NCBI GenBank assembly: GCA_900557355.1
Contig: USSR01000015.1
Location: 1 to 25,547 of the forward strand
Length of the DNA stretch: 25,547 bases
Direction: 5' to 3'
Source of the DNA: an uncultured Bacteroides sp.
GTDB lineage: Bacteria > Bacteroidota > Bacteroidia > Bacteroidales > Bacteroidaceae
The translations under genes were made by a program, and so were the position numbers. Shown here in pieces: positions 18,351-25,547 of this stretch. The notes beneath the pieces were generated by a model. The model saw only the letters and a list, made by a program, of their open reading frames with translations, had not been told where the DNA came from and searched no databases. Position 1 is the stretch's first letter. Every line of letters begins with the position of its first letter.

Positions 18351-18706
18351 TCAGTTCACGTTGATATTTCGAGGACGCAAAGTACGGCTCATTCCCAAAG
18401 CATAAGAGAAAGGATTGATGTCGAAATCGCGTTCAAATGTTCCGGTTACCATATTCTTTCTTTGCGGAAGTGTACCTGGAAAGTTTTGGTTACGCCAATT
18501 TCCTTGTACAGATATGCCAGCTTTTATCTTGTCTTCATTCCAATAGAAAGATTTTTTTATATTTATTGGTCGAGAGAGGCTACTACTACCCTCCTGAAGT
18601 TAGTAAACGGAATCATTTTTTACTTCCTCTTTTTTTCTTATTGTTGTGCATTAATAAATAAAGCTCTTGCAAGAAAAAAAAGGAATATTTTTGTCTTAGA
18701 TATCAT
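18351..18706 (-). pseudogene. Decayed gene for a small secreted protein
   Basis: ATG at 18706 starts a good signal peptide (MISKTKIFLFFLARALFINAQQ) that stops at TAA (18638-18640). Sense resumes in another frame as IRKKEEVKNDSVY, then an in-frame TAA (18600-18602, probably from a Gln codon). It continues as LQEGSSSLSRPINIKK, SFYWNEDKIKAGISVQGNW and ERDFDINPFSYALGMSRTLRP before TGA at 18351. So about 118 codons can be reconstructed with one frameshift near an A7 run and one nonsense codon. The NPFSYAL..SRTLRP block resembles a motif of SusC/RagA-type receptors, but the reconstructed product is far too short for one. The plus-strand frame over this stretch is a shadow. Identity is uncertain; decay is clear. 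Confidence 0.6.
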
Positions 18707-18767
18707 TGTGAATTTCAATTTAAATATAAACACAATATTGGACCGGATCAATTTGTCACAAATCATT

Positions 18768-20171
18768 TTATAACGAAGAAGGTATGTGTATGGACATATT
18801 AAAAAGAATAGCGTCACTCGTCAATACCAAATCATTAGCACCAATCATTTGAAAAACAATATACAAAAAACGCTTTCCGCCAATCTCCTTTAATTGGGCG
18901 GAGTTAAGTTCAAATCTTACATTATCCAAATATATATCCTTTACAGAAGAAAAGAGACCATTCAAGACGTTCTTGCTCCATTTATTCTTTTCCCATTGCA
19001 ATGAATCATGATCCTTAATTACAAATTCCACATACTGTATCCATCTATCTATAGAATTGGAAAACTTATTTTTCACATCACCATAATTACTATTCTTAAG
19101 TTTATTTTTCACAAACTCATGCAAATCCGGTGTTGAGTAGGCTATCAACTCATTCTTCAATTCACTTAAGGGTTTAAAACCGGTGAATATTTTATCAAAT
19201 TCTGCAAGCAACAAGCCACCATTACCCTTTGCATACATGCTTAAATGTAGTGTAAGCATGTTGCCTGTGTCGCTTTTTTCTTTCAGAGTTGTACTGATTT
19301 CCACAGCATACGCACTTTCATCATATGAAAAAATGTGACCATTAAATAGAGATGGATTTTCATATATCCCTCTCATATACTTCTGTTTTATAAAATCTGT
19401 ATTTACAGTAACCTTTCCTTCATAATATTTATTCTTGTCAAACAGAAGTGATATTCTTTTTTTAGACCTACTATTATTGTACCTAAGATAGAAAGAAAGC
19501 TGATTTTGCTCATATTTTATATCTTCAAGAACCGTCTTCTCAAGATCTTCCAGAGTAAAAAGATATTTTTCTCCCCCTACATTTATAGAATAAAAGTCCA
19601 CTAACCGGCCTAAATTCTCAATTGTAAACATGTTCACTTTATGTAATCTGTAAAAGCTATCAAAATCAAGCTTTGCATAATAATCAGCATTTGCTTTCCA
19701 CTCAGCTTGTGCACCATTAACCATTTGATAATCGTCAGGTTTGCTCACAAAGCCGGTAAAAGTGAATTCATTCTTAAAAGGTGAACCATTTACCGTGCCT
19801 GTAACATATAGCACAAATGAGCCTTTTTGATAATCTTTCCTTTTCACTACAGCCTCAGTTATTTTTATCATTTTCCCGTTTATCTGCAGCGTCTCTTTCT
19901 GTGCTTCAACAAGTCCTAACGCAACATTTATATCTCTAGACATATCAAATCTAAAATAAGCTGCAACATCCTCTTTAGCCACAGCGGGAACTGATCCGGA
20001 TTGTTCACTATGAGATTCTTCCTGTTGCCTGGGATGTCGATTCCGGGATTCAATCGGATCATTCTCACCACAAGCAACTAATAACATTATACAGACAAGA
20101 AATAATAGGCACCTTTTTATGTTAAAATTTCCTACCTTAAACAAATCACATGTCCTATCACACATAAACAT
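18768..20171 (-). CDS. Lipoprotein of unknown function (467 aa)
   Basis: The start ATG overlaps the stop of the NlpE-like gene by one base (TAATG), so translation is coupled. An n-region of about 20 residues precedes CLLFLVCIMLLVAC, with Cys34 as lipid anchor followed by GEND. A polar linker rich in Ser, Glu and Gln (to about 62) leads to a mixed alpha/beta body with no Cys motif I can assign. Stretches such as GSFVLYVTGTVNGSPFKNEF suggest a beta-sheet fold. I do not recognise the family. Being third in an operon with an Ig-like and an NlpE-like lipoprotein suggests a cell-envelope role, but nothing in the sequence shows a reaction or partner. Confidence 0.7.
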   Translation of the reverse strand: MFMCDRTCDLFKVGNFNIKRCLLFLVCIMLLVACGENDPIESRNRHPRQQEESHSEQSGSVPAVAKEDVAAYFRFDMSRDINVALGLVEAQKETLQINGKMIKITEAVVKRKDYQKGSFVLYVTGTVNGSPFKNEFTFTGFVSKPDDYQMVNGAQAEWKANADYYAKLDFDSFYRLHKVNMFTIENLGRLVDFYSINVGGEKYLFTLEDLEKTVLEDIKYEQNQLSFYLRYNNSRSKKRISLLFDKNKYYEGKVTVNTDFIKQKYMRGIYENPSLFNGHIFSYDESAYAVEISTTLKEKSDTGNMLTLHLSMYAKGNGGLLLAEFDKIFTGFKPLSELKNELIAYSTPDLHEFVKNKLKNSNYGDVKNKFSNSIDRWIQYVEFVIKDHDSLQWEKNKWSKNVLNGLFSSVKDIYLDNVRFELNSAQLKEIGGKRFLYIVFQMIGANDLVLTSDAILFNMSIHIPSSL

Positions 20172-20608
20172 TACTGTCTTTTCAATATATATTGTGCTGC
20201 GAGCCGCCCGCTATTGTTGAAGATTTCCGTACTGTCAGACAAGACCACTGCGTCGTCGAGAACTTTATAATATGTTTTGGCACCCGATGAAGGAGTAACC
20301 AGTTCAATGATGTTTTCGCCTATCATATTATATACACCGCTCTCTTCAAAAATACCATTCTCCTCACCCAGATACTCACTCCGCAAATCATAAGTTGCAT
20401 CACTATTAATTTTCAATGTCGTTTTGATGCCACCACAGTCGGCACAAGGTAATATGCCTTCATAGGTGCCATAACAATCTTTGTTTTTGCTATCCACTAC
20501 TCCGGCAGCACTATTTTCTTGTTGTTTATATTTCTTCCCAGATCCAACACAGCCTGATGTTACTATTATCATGGCTGCTACCAATAAATGCAATTTAATC
20601 AATTTCAT
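20171..20608 (-). CDS. NlpE-like copper-resistance lipoprotein
   Basis: A 145-aa lipoprotein: signal MKLIKLHLLVAAMIIVTSGC (Cys20). The NlpE N-terminal signature follows, YGTYEGILPCADCGGIKTTL, with Cys55 and Cys58 as the CxxC pair, then TYDLRSEYLGEENGIFEESG and a C-terminal YILKRQ. In E. coli, NlpE senses lipoprotein traffic and surface contact and switches on Cpx. Bacteroidetes forms like this one keep only the N-domain barrel, and their role is less clear. It lies 151 bases after the Ig-like lipoprotein gene, with a large hairpin between, and overlaps the next lipoprotein start by one base. Length fits single-domain members. Confidence 0.85.
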   Translation of the reverse strand: MKLIKLHLLVAAMIIVTSGCVGSGKKYKQQENSAAGVVDSKNKDCYGTYEGILPCADCGGIKTTLKINSDATYDLRSEYLGEENGIFEESGVYNMIGENIIELVTPSSGAKTYYKVLDDAVVLSDSTEIFNNSGRLAAQYILKRQ

Positions 20609-20676
20609 AATTTAAAATATTTAACATATAATTTGAGGTTAATTATAACTCGCAAGATCATTATATACAAAGACTT

Positions 20677-20738
20677 ATTGTAAATGCATAGCAGTATATA
20701 ACGAAATTATCTTCGTCTCACTCGCTATGCATTACAAT
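20677..20738. repeat. Compound inverted repeat between Ig-like and NlpE-like genes
   Basis: ATTGTAAATGCATAGC (20677-20692) pairs with GCTATGCATTACAAT (20724-20738), 15 base pairs with one bulged base. Inside the loop ACGAA (20701-20705) pairs with TTCGT (20712-20716), giving a second hairpin. No T-run follows on the minus strand, so a standard terminator is doubtful. It may be an mRNA processing or stability element, an sRNA fold or a protein-binding palindrome. Confidence 0.6.
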
Positions 20739-20759
20739 AAAATTAGAAAAAAAAGAAAA

Positions 20760-21344
20760 CTATTTAACCGTCACATTGATAGTTCCCGTTTTCTTATCCT
20801 TATCTGTAACTGTAATAGTAGTTTTTCCTGCCTTAACTCCTCTTATGTTGACTTTATTTTCCTTGACTGATACCGTAGCAATATTGACATCTTTCGCAAC
20901 GGCAGAATATGGCTGTGCACCACCTTTTACTGTTACTATACCATCTTTTCCAACACTCACAGTAATAGATTGTTTATCAAAATCCAGTCCTTTTGGAGTT
21001 TTTGGGGTCTCTTTTACAGTTCTTACAGTTACAGCAACTTTTCCTGTAACTCCCTTCCGGTCCGTAATAGTTATCATTGCTGAACCATCTTTTACACCGG
21101 TAATTACAATCGCATTTTTATCTGATTTCGCAACTGCGATTTTTGCATCACTTGATTTCGTCGTATATGGTGCAGTACCATTACTAACAGACACAGTAAC
21201 CGTTTTACCAACTGCAACTTCTACTTTATTAGGACTGATTTTTAAATTGGGCTTATCATCATCCTTATCACATGATACCAATACAAAAGAAGTTAAGCAA
21301 CAAATCACTAATGCCATCGATTTTAAAAAAGGTTTAGTTTTCAT
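20760..21344 (-). CDS. Surface lipoprotein with two tandem Ig-like (Big_2-type) domains
   Basis: A 194-aa lipoprotein; signal ends FVLVSC (Cys25) with DKDDDK after it, a sequence typical of exported Bacteroides lipoproteins. Two repeats of about 75 residues follow. The first runs from ISPNKVEVAVGKTVTVSVSNG to ITITDRKGVTGKVAVTV, the second from LDFDKQSITVSVGKDGIVTVKGG to ITVTDKDKKTGTINVTVK. Each has the Big_2 pattern (V..G...V.V..G..PY, then VTG or IRGVK.G...ITVTD). The linker is KETPKTPKG. It is rich in Lys, Thr and Val with no enzyme motif. Likely a structural or adhesive surface protein. It leads a run of three lipoprotein genes. Confidence 0.85.
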   Translation of the reverse strand: MKTKPFLKSMALVICCLTSFVLVSCDKDDDKPNLKISPNKVEVAVGKTVTVSVSNGTAPYTTKSSDAKIAVAKSDKNAIVITGVKDGSAMITITDRKGVTGKVAVTVRTVKETPKTPKGLDFDKQSITVSVGKDGIVTVKGGAQPYSAVAKDVNIATVSVKENKVNIRGVKAGKTTITVTDKDKKTGTINVTVK

Positions 21345-21430
21345 TTTTGATAAATTTAAATTAATAGATAAAATGCTAATGAGTACTCATAAATAAAAAA
21401 GTCAGATTTTTCTTACTTTTTCTTTGCCAG

Positions 21431-21438
21431 CAAAAATA
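21431..21438 (-). promoter_or_regulatory. Possible -7 element for the lipoprotein operon
   Basis: TATTTTTG on the minus strand fits TAnnTTTG and lies 87 bases before the start at 21344, a usual leader length. No good -33 TTTG was found at the expected distance, so support is weak. Confidence 0.25.
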
Positions 21439-22979
21439 ATAAAGCGAAATTGTATTTGAATTATAAAATGATTTTAAAAATCTAACACCTCAATTCATAT
21501 ACATCTAACAATCAACACCTTAGTGTTATGAAACATTATTTTATCTCACATTGAACTAACATCTGTTCGAAAAGCATAAAAAAACAATATTATTCCAATA
21601 TCAAACTTAAAAAAATATGTTTCACATTGCTAATTCTGATTATATGGTCAATCTTCATAATAGAGTGATACACTATTATAACACCGACTGTTACAGTATC
21701 CCTAACAGTGTTTGAAAAAGACCCTTTTTATGATATTTCACAAATACCATATATTCCCTATAATATTATTCTTAATTAGTGAATGAGCCATTCAAAGTAA
21801 AAATTGAATGTATTTTTAGCATATTCTATAAAAATCAAGAAAGGATGGCCAATTCAAAAAGTATTTTATCCAACAAACGGAACATTCTTTTTACAAGTTG
21901 AAGGTGGTATCACTCAACTATAATTGTGGATGATCAAAAACGTGTGTTCAAACCATACACAATAAATCTTCTATAGCACAAGATTTCTTGAACAGCAAGA
22001 GATAGGTACTCGCAAGTCCACGACAAAACGTTTTCCGAGGGGATACTGACGAACTTAAGGATATTGAAATGAGGTACCATACAAAAGTCGGTTGTTGTCA
22101 CCAATATTATCTTAAAATAACTCATCTACAAAAGCTATGTGTTGTGACATCGTATTGTTAAAAAAACATTGTCATAAACGTCTGACGTCTCTTGATAGAT
22201 TTACTTTTAGAGGGTATCATATAGCTATCTTCCATATCGTTTCGAGTCGCTTTCTGTACTCATTTGATATCATTCAGGCCATACTCTTGAACATTCACTC
22301 ATGCAATAGGGGCACTTAAGTTCTAATAAATAGATTATCTCGCTAGCAGTCTCATCTCTCACCACACAGCTAGATTTATTATAAAGTTAAATTCAATGCT
22401 CGTGCAAACGGCTGTTTGTTCTGATTTAATGTACTCTTTGTTTGAAGGCACAAAGATATAATGAGTATCTAATATTCAAATAAACTTTGTTTTAAGACTT
22501 TTTATGACACAAACAAATACGAATGATTTGAAAAATAAATTGATTCTCTTTCATAAGATGTTCTTTCCTATAAGTTAATAAAAAAAACACTTTATATAAT
22601 TTTTTTTCTCTTCATTTTTTCGAAAAGCCCCAGTCTTCCATTTTTTATAGAATATCATTTACATATTCCTATTTTTTCCATCCATGCATTATATACCTCA
22701 TTTTTAGGTGAAGTTCACCCACTCTCTCCTCTTATTTTAGTCAGATTATGCTGCCGTTCTTTTTTTTTCTTCGTGACCTTTTCAATCATACATACCGCAT
22801 TGAACGTATGTACTCCAAAGAAAATCCAAAATATTTCCACTTCCCTGTTTCTGGCTTTTTATTCTGGTCTGTAAATAATATTATTTCTACATTTTAAAAC
22901 TTCCTTTCAATCTGGTAGCACTTTCATGGCTGAGTTCTGACCATCAAATCTTACGAAATGGAGCAATTTAGATAGCTCA

Positions 22980-23192
22980 GACCTTGTACTTAAAGAAGTG
23001 TTTTGTAAAACTTTTTAAATTGATATTATTAGTGTAGCTTGAATCCGCAGCAAGTACCTTAATCCTAACTTTGATCAGTTGTTGTAAATGAATACAGTCT
23101 TTCAAATGTATTACTTCGTTAAAAGCCGTAAAGGAGATATGTTCTATAAAGGAGATTTCATCTATCTGTATACTGTTGACTTTGCCTCCGAA
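22980..23192 (-). pseudogene. Decayed DDE transposase fragment
   Basis: The minus-strand frame from 23192 reads FGGKVNSIQIDEISF, then IEHISFTAFNEVIHLKDCI, then IKVLAADSSYTNNINLKSF, ending at a TGA at 22977-22979. The blocks EHxSFxAFNE, LKD and LAADSxYxxxxNLK match the middle of IS4/IS5-superfamily transposases (the common form has EHLSWDAFNE and ADKIYRTRENR), including the second catalytic Asp. A stop lies directly upstream (TAA at 23193-23195), and no clean continuation is seen downstream. Only about 70 codons survive. The plus-strand frame starting at 23088 is its shadow. The assignment rests on motif memory and is moderately sure. Confidence 0.5.
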
Positions 23193-23388
23193 TTAAACGG
23201 ATTTGTTTTTTCTTGCCTTAATAATAGTCTGGAGGGACTAAATATTAAGGAAATTTGCTAATTACTGACGAATCACATTAACGATTTAGGATTGGTTAGT
23301 GAATGAAGAGGGGCAATCTGAACACCACTAAATAACTGGTAACGAATATTACTAGTTAAATATTTAATCAGTTATGAATATGAAAAGT

Positions 23389-23637
23389 TGATATAGGACT
23401 TCAAGACTACCAAGGCCATTTTATTTTCAGGAGAAAAAAATAACTTTTACCCCCCCAAAAAAAGGAGAGGATGTCAAGCATCTGTTGGGTTATTCCCAAG
23501 AAAGTGAACAGAGTATGGAAGCTGCTGATTTATTCGTTACAACTTTGACGATAATTTTTAAGCATATCGAGCGGTGTAAAATCTACCTAAACAAAACACG
23601 ATTTCTTTTATATCTTTATCGTGTATTTTTATTTTAG
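23389..23637 (+). pseudogene. Unidentified protein fragment on the plus strand
   Basis: An open frame of about 82 codons without a start, just after a TGA. It reads coherently: RLPRPFYFQEKKITFTPPKK, then GEDVKHLLGYSQESEQSMEA and ADLFVTTLTIIFKHIERCKI. It spans a C7A7 run at 23450-23463, so the frame may be disturbed there. A second frame then runs to TAA at 23768-23770 with NRLKNKLLAEYLRNRGNELA and TVQISAICGAMLSNNSL. The amino-acid make-up looks like real protein rather than random AT-rich sequence, but I do not recognise a family. Mobile-element cargo is possible. Confidence 0.3.
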
Positions 23638-23899
23638 ATTTTCATCGGTTGGATTTAACCGATTGAAGAATAAACTTTTAGCAGAGTATTTGAGAAATAG
23701 AGGTAACGAATTAGCAACCGTGCAAATTTCAGCGATTTGCGGTGCTATGTTGTCAAATAACTCTTTGTAAATACAAATAAAATATTTAGTACAATTTTGA
23801 AGACATCATTAATAACCTTATTTATATCCATACACCTTTGGTTTGTTTCCCTATATTTATTGATAATCTTTTATTCACATATTTGGTAAATATTTCAAT

Positions 23900-24120
23900 C
23901 TACGTAGATTTTATAACTAATAGAGTATAAACAATACAAGCTATTCCAACAAATAAAGCTACGGCAGAGCATTTGGTAAATATTGTATCTTTATTTTTAA
24001 TACCATACATAAGCCCAATAATAGCACATAAAGGAATACCGACAGGAATAATCGTCAGAAACCAAATGAGTATTTTATGATACCCATTGCTGTTAATACT
24101 TTGTTTTTCAAATTACTCAT
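23900..24120 (-). pseudogene. Small two-helix membrane protein gene with a one-base deletion
   Basis: ATG at 24120 (MSNLKNKVLTAMGIIK) follows the lipoprotein stop by 11 bases, then the frame runs into a stop. Sense continues one frame over as ILIWFLTIIPVGIPLCAIIG and ends KCSAVALFVGIACIVYTLLV-IKST at TAG (23900-23902). Adding one A to the AAAA run in CATAAAATAC restores a single 73-residue protein with two hydrophobic helices joined by a short basic loop. It would be the second gene of the operon with the lipoprotein at 24132-25073. The break may be a true mutation or a sequencing error. The family is not recognised. Confidence 0.55.
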
Positions 24121-24131
24121 AGCTACCATTC

Positions 24132-25073
24132 TCATTGCTTGTTACTCTTCGCATCTCTTTCTTTATTCATCAACCGCCAAATAGCTTTCTGATATTTCAA
24201 CTTGGCGAACATCTCGTCATCTTGGTTATCTATCTTTAAGGTCATTACCCGAATACTTGGGGCAGTGGGATATCGGCTTCTCACTATATCATCCACTAGA
24301 AACCCGCATAGTCCGGTAGCCGGTTCTGTAAACAAGAAACCTTGAAACATGAGATTAATATAGTCTGCATTTTCGCAAAGATACGCCTTGTACCTCTTAT
24401 ATGTATCCAACTTCATATAATCTTCTGCACGGCTGCTGAAATTTGGCTTGGCAATTTCTTCGCATAAGGCAGATTCTAATTTGCTGTAGGTGGCAGTATC
24501 TAAATCTCCCCACCAATAATGATCTTCGGGATTGACCGACATATCCACCCATTCAGAAGCCTCCCAGTAGTCTATCGCAAACACAATTGAATCGGCTTTC
24601 TCTTTGGATGAGTAATAGATGGAATCTTTCTCCCAACCTTTGAATATACTTTCAATAGAATCTATTTTCTCTTTCCTAATTTTATTATATATGTTTTTTA
24701 AATCGTAGCCATGAGGTAACGATATTTGAAAAACACCGTTTTCAATTCTTGCATTCACCTTTGGATTTGTGATTACCGTATCGTCAAGTACAAAAGCTAT
24801 ATGTTTGCCAATTGCCTTTTCTGTTTCTTTTGCCCATTTTTTTAGTTTATGCTTGCTTATTTGCCCCACAATTACGCATGTCCCATTTTCATCAGAATCC
24901 ATTCGTAACGAAACAAAATCTTTTACTGTTACAATAGACTCTTTAGCAATACTGTCTTTTTGCTGTGATAGGATGTGATACCATCCATTCTCATAGTGGG
25001 TTTTATGTATTTGATTACAGGAAGCGAAATAAGCAATTAAAATAAGTATTCCGAATAAATTCTTTTTTTGCAT
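24132..25073 (-). CDS. Lipoprotein with a SecD P1-head-like domain
   Basis: A 313-aa lipoprotein: signal MQKKNLFGILILIAYFASC (Cys19), then NQIHKTHYENGWYHI. Residues about 47-125 (TVKDFVSLRMDSDENG, then EKAIGKHIAFVLDDTVITNP, then KVNARIENGVFQIS) follow the pattern of the periplasmic P1 head of SecD/SecDF (kdF..L.lD..G, iGk.iafvlDd.VitaP.V...I..G...I). No SecD membrane domain is present. The C-terminal half (about 160-313) is rich in Trp, Tyr and Asp and is not recognised. It is followed by a small membrane-protein gene. The domain resemblance is visible; any role in protein export or competition with SecDF is inference. Confidence 0.65.
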   Translation of the reverse strand: MQKKNLFGILILIAYFASCNQIHKTHYENGWYHILSQQKDSIAKESIVTVKDFVSLRMDSDENGTCVIVGQISKHKLKKWAKETEKAIGKHIAFVLDDTVITNPKVNARIENGVFQISLPHGYDLKNIYNKIRKEKIDSIESIFKGWEKDSIYYSSKEKADSIVFAIDYWEASEWVDMSVNPEDHYWWGDLDTATYSKLESALCEEIAKPNFSSRAEDYMKLDTYKRYKAYLCENADYINLMFQGFLFTEPATGLCGFLVDDIVRSRYPTAPSIRVMTLKIDNQDDEMFAKLKYQKAIWRLMNKERDAKSNKQ

Positions 25074-25372
25074 GTTCTTATATAATAAAAAAATAAACTG
25101 TTATCTGTTCCTGAATTGTATCCGTCAGATATATTTAAAGCATTATGTTTCAAATTAGCTACTTCTCCAAATATATAAGCAAAAGTAGATTGTTTGCCTT
25201 TTTAAGAAGACTGTTCAAATCTGTTTTGATATTGTTTTTCTTGATCACAACTTATAAGATGGATTGTGTATAGTTATTTCATCTCGCCAAGCATATTCCT
25301 TGTTTTATCCATATAATTACTGAAATGCGCCTTTACCTGTCAAAAATATATTACCGTAAATAATGTACCGTT

Positions 25373-25547
25373 TTATCCCAAAAGATTTAAAAACAGTTCT
25401 TTATTTACTATTTTTGCAGATTTGATACGTGATTTGAGCCGTGATTTTCGAGCATATACGTTAGCCACCGTATCCTTCATGAATAAGCTAATTACTTGTG
25501 GTGAGAATCCTACAAAAATATAGCATAACAGCCTGGTGTCAGAAGTT
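25373..25547 (-). CDS. Partial TPR/HTH regulator, close copy of the gene at 10671-12323
   Basis: The minus-strand frame ends at TAA (25373-25375) with the C-terminus RIKSAKIVNKELFLNLLG; the gene at 10671 ends RIKSTETANKELFLSLLG. The 175 bases in the window align with 10671-10850 at roughly 90% identity by eye, covering the HTH region (TVANVYARKSRLKSRIK). The rest lies beyond the window, so TPRs and membrane helix are not seen. Identity of the HTH implies the two regulators may recognise related DNA sites. It is upstream of the SecD-like lipoprotein gene. Confidence 0.85.
   Translation of the reverse strand, partial: TSDTRLLCYIFVGFSPQVISLFMKDTVANVYARKSRLKSRIKSAKIVNKELFLNLLG

Larger units (their letters stand above)
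21345..23899. other. AT-rich, gene-poor stretch with relics only
   Basis: About 2.5 kb, clearly more AT-rich than either flank, with stops in all frames. A transposase relic (22980-23192) and plus-strand protein fragments (23389-23770) lie in it and are listed separately. A small hairpin, ACTGTTA with TAACAGT, is near 21687-21711, followed by AAAAAG with CTTTTT. Short frames at 21934-22125 and 22137-22319 give no recognisable protein. The stretch reads as a graveyard of mobile DNA. Confidence 0.6.

Noticed and set aside
18327..18773. 148-codon plus-strand frame with a GTG start
   Set aside because: It is antisense to the decayed minus-strand gene, whose translation is far more protein-like, and its own sequence has no recognisable domain.
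20776..21396. 206-codon plus-strand frame rich in Thr, Val and Phe
   Set aside because: It is the antisense of the repetitive Ig-like lipoprotein gene, whose Val/Thr/Lys codons leave the other strand open.
23088..23261. Plus-strand 57-codon frame beginning MNTVFQMYYFV
   Set aside because: The opposite strand gives the clear transposase blocks EHISFTAFNE and VLAADSSY; the plus frame is a shadow.
25180..25187. -7-like TACTTTTG before the SecD-like lipoprotein gene
   Set aside because: The nearest TTTG is 28 bases away, too far for a -33 box, so no promoter is called.
1..25547. CRISPR array, tRNA, rRNA or invertible promoter
   Set aside because: No regularly spaced repeats, no cloverleaf-like sequence and no serine/tyrosine recombinase gene with flanking inverted repeats were seen.

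Overview
The window looks like chromosomal DNA of a gut Bacteroidales bacterium (Bacteroides/Phocaeicola-type). Evidence: FimA/Mfa1-FimB/Mfa2 type V pilus genes, DUF3575, FISUMP and BACON-like domains, a TPR/transmembrane/HTH regulator, a clostripain-type lipoprotein protease, many SPII lipoproteins with Cys followed by Ser/Asn/Asp, almost no Shine-Dalgarno sites, and TAnnTTTG-like -7 elements. No species can be named from sequence alone. Every intact gene is on the minus strand, so each operon reads from high to low coordinates.

Layout in the direction of transcription. (a) 25373-25547: C-terminal end of a TPR/HTH regulator, running off the window. (b) 25073-23900: a lipoprotein resembling the SecD P1 head, then a small frameshifted membrane-protein gene. 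(c) 23899-21345: about 2.5 kb of very AT-rich DNA with no intact gene, holding transposase and other relics. (d) 21344-18768: a lipoprotein operon (tandem Ig-like protein, NlpE-like protein, 467-aa unknown), followed by a decayed small secreted-protein gene (18706-18351). (e) 17977-14147: a probable metal-uptake operon (His/Cys-rich membrane protein, ZnuD/BtuB-like TonB-dependent receptor, lipoprotein). (f) 13747-12560: a C11 (clostripain) lipoprotein protease. (g) 12323-10671: a full-length TPR/HTH regulator. (h) 10089-512: a type V pilus operon in the order DUF3575 protein, large lipoprotein, major fimbrillin, FimB/Mfa2 anchor, two FISUMP-tipped fimbrillins, and the start of one more lipoprotein. 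(i) 513-1: the remains of an IS1182-family transposase butted against that last gene.

The main observation is that the pilus operon is damaged at several separate points while most of its coding sequence is still readable. There is a one-base excess in a G7 tract in the large lipoprotein. One tip gene has two in-frame stop codons (TGA and TAG) but no frameshift over 2.36 kb. The anchor protein has Arg at lipobox position -1. The last gene is cut short at an IS relic. This could be recent decay, a reversibly silenced locus, or in part homopolymer sequencing error; the nonsense codons do not fit the last explanation easily.

Functionally, the regulator, the predicted Arg-preferring clan CD protease and the pilus operon are neighbours. 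Type V pilins are lipoprotein precursors that mature by trypsin-like cleavage, and in Porphyromonas by the clan CD gingipains. The clostripain-like lipoprotein is therefore a reasonable candidate pilus-maturation protease; this is inference. The same regulator family occurs again at the right edge with roughly 90% nucleotide identity over the visible part, so it is duplicated about 15 kb apart.
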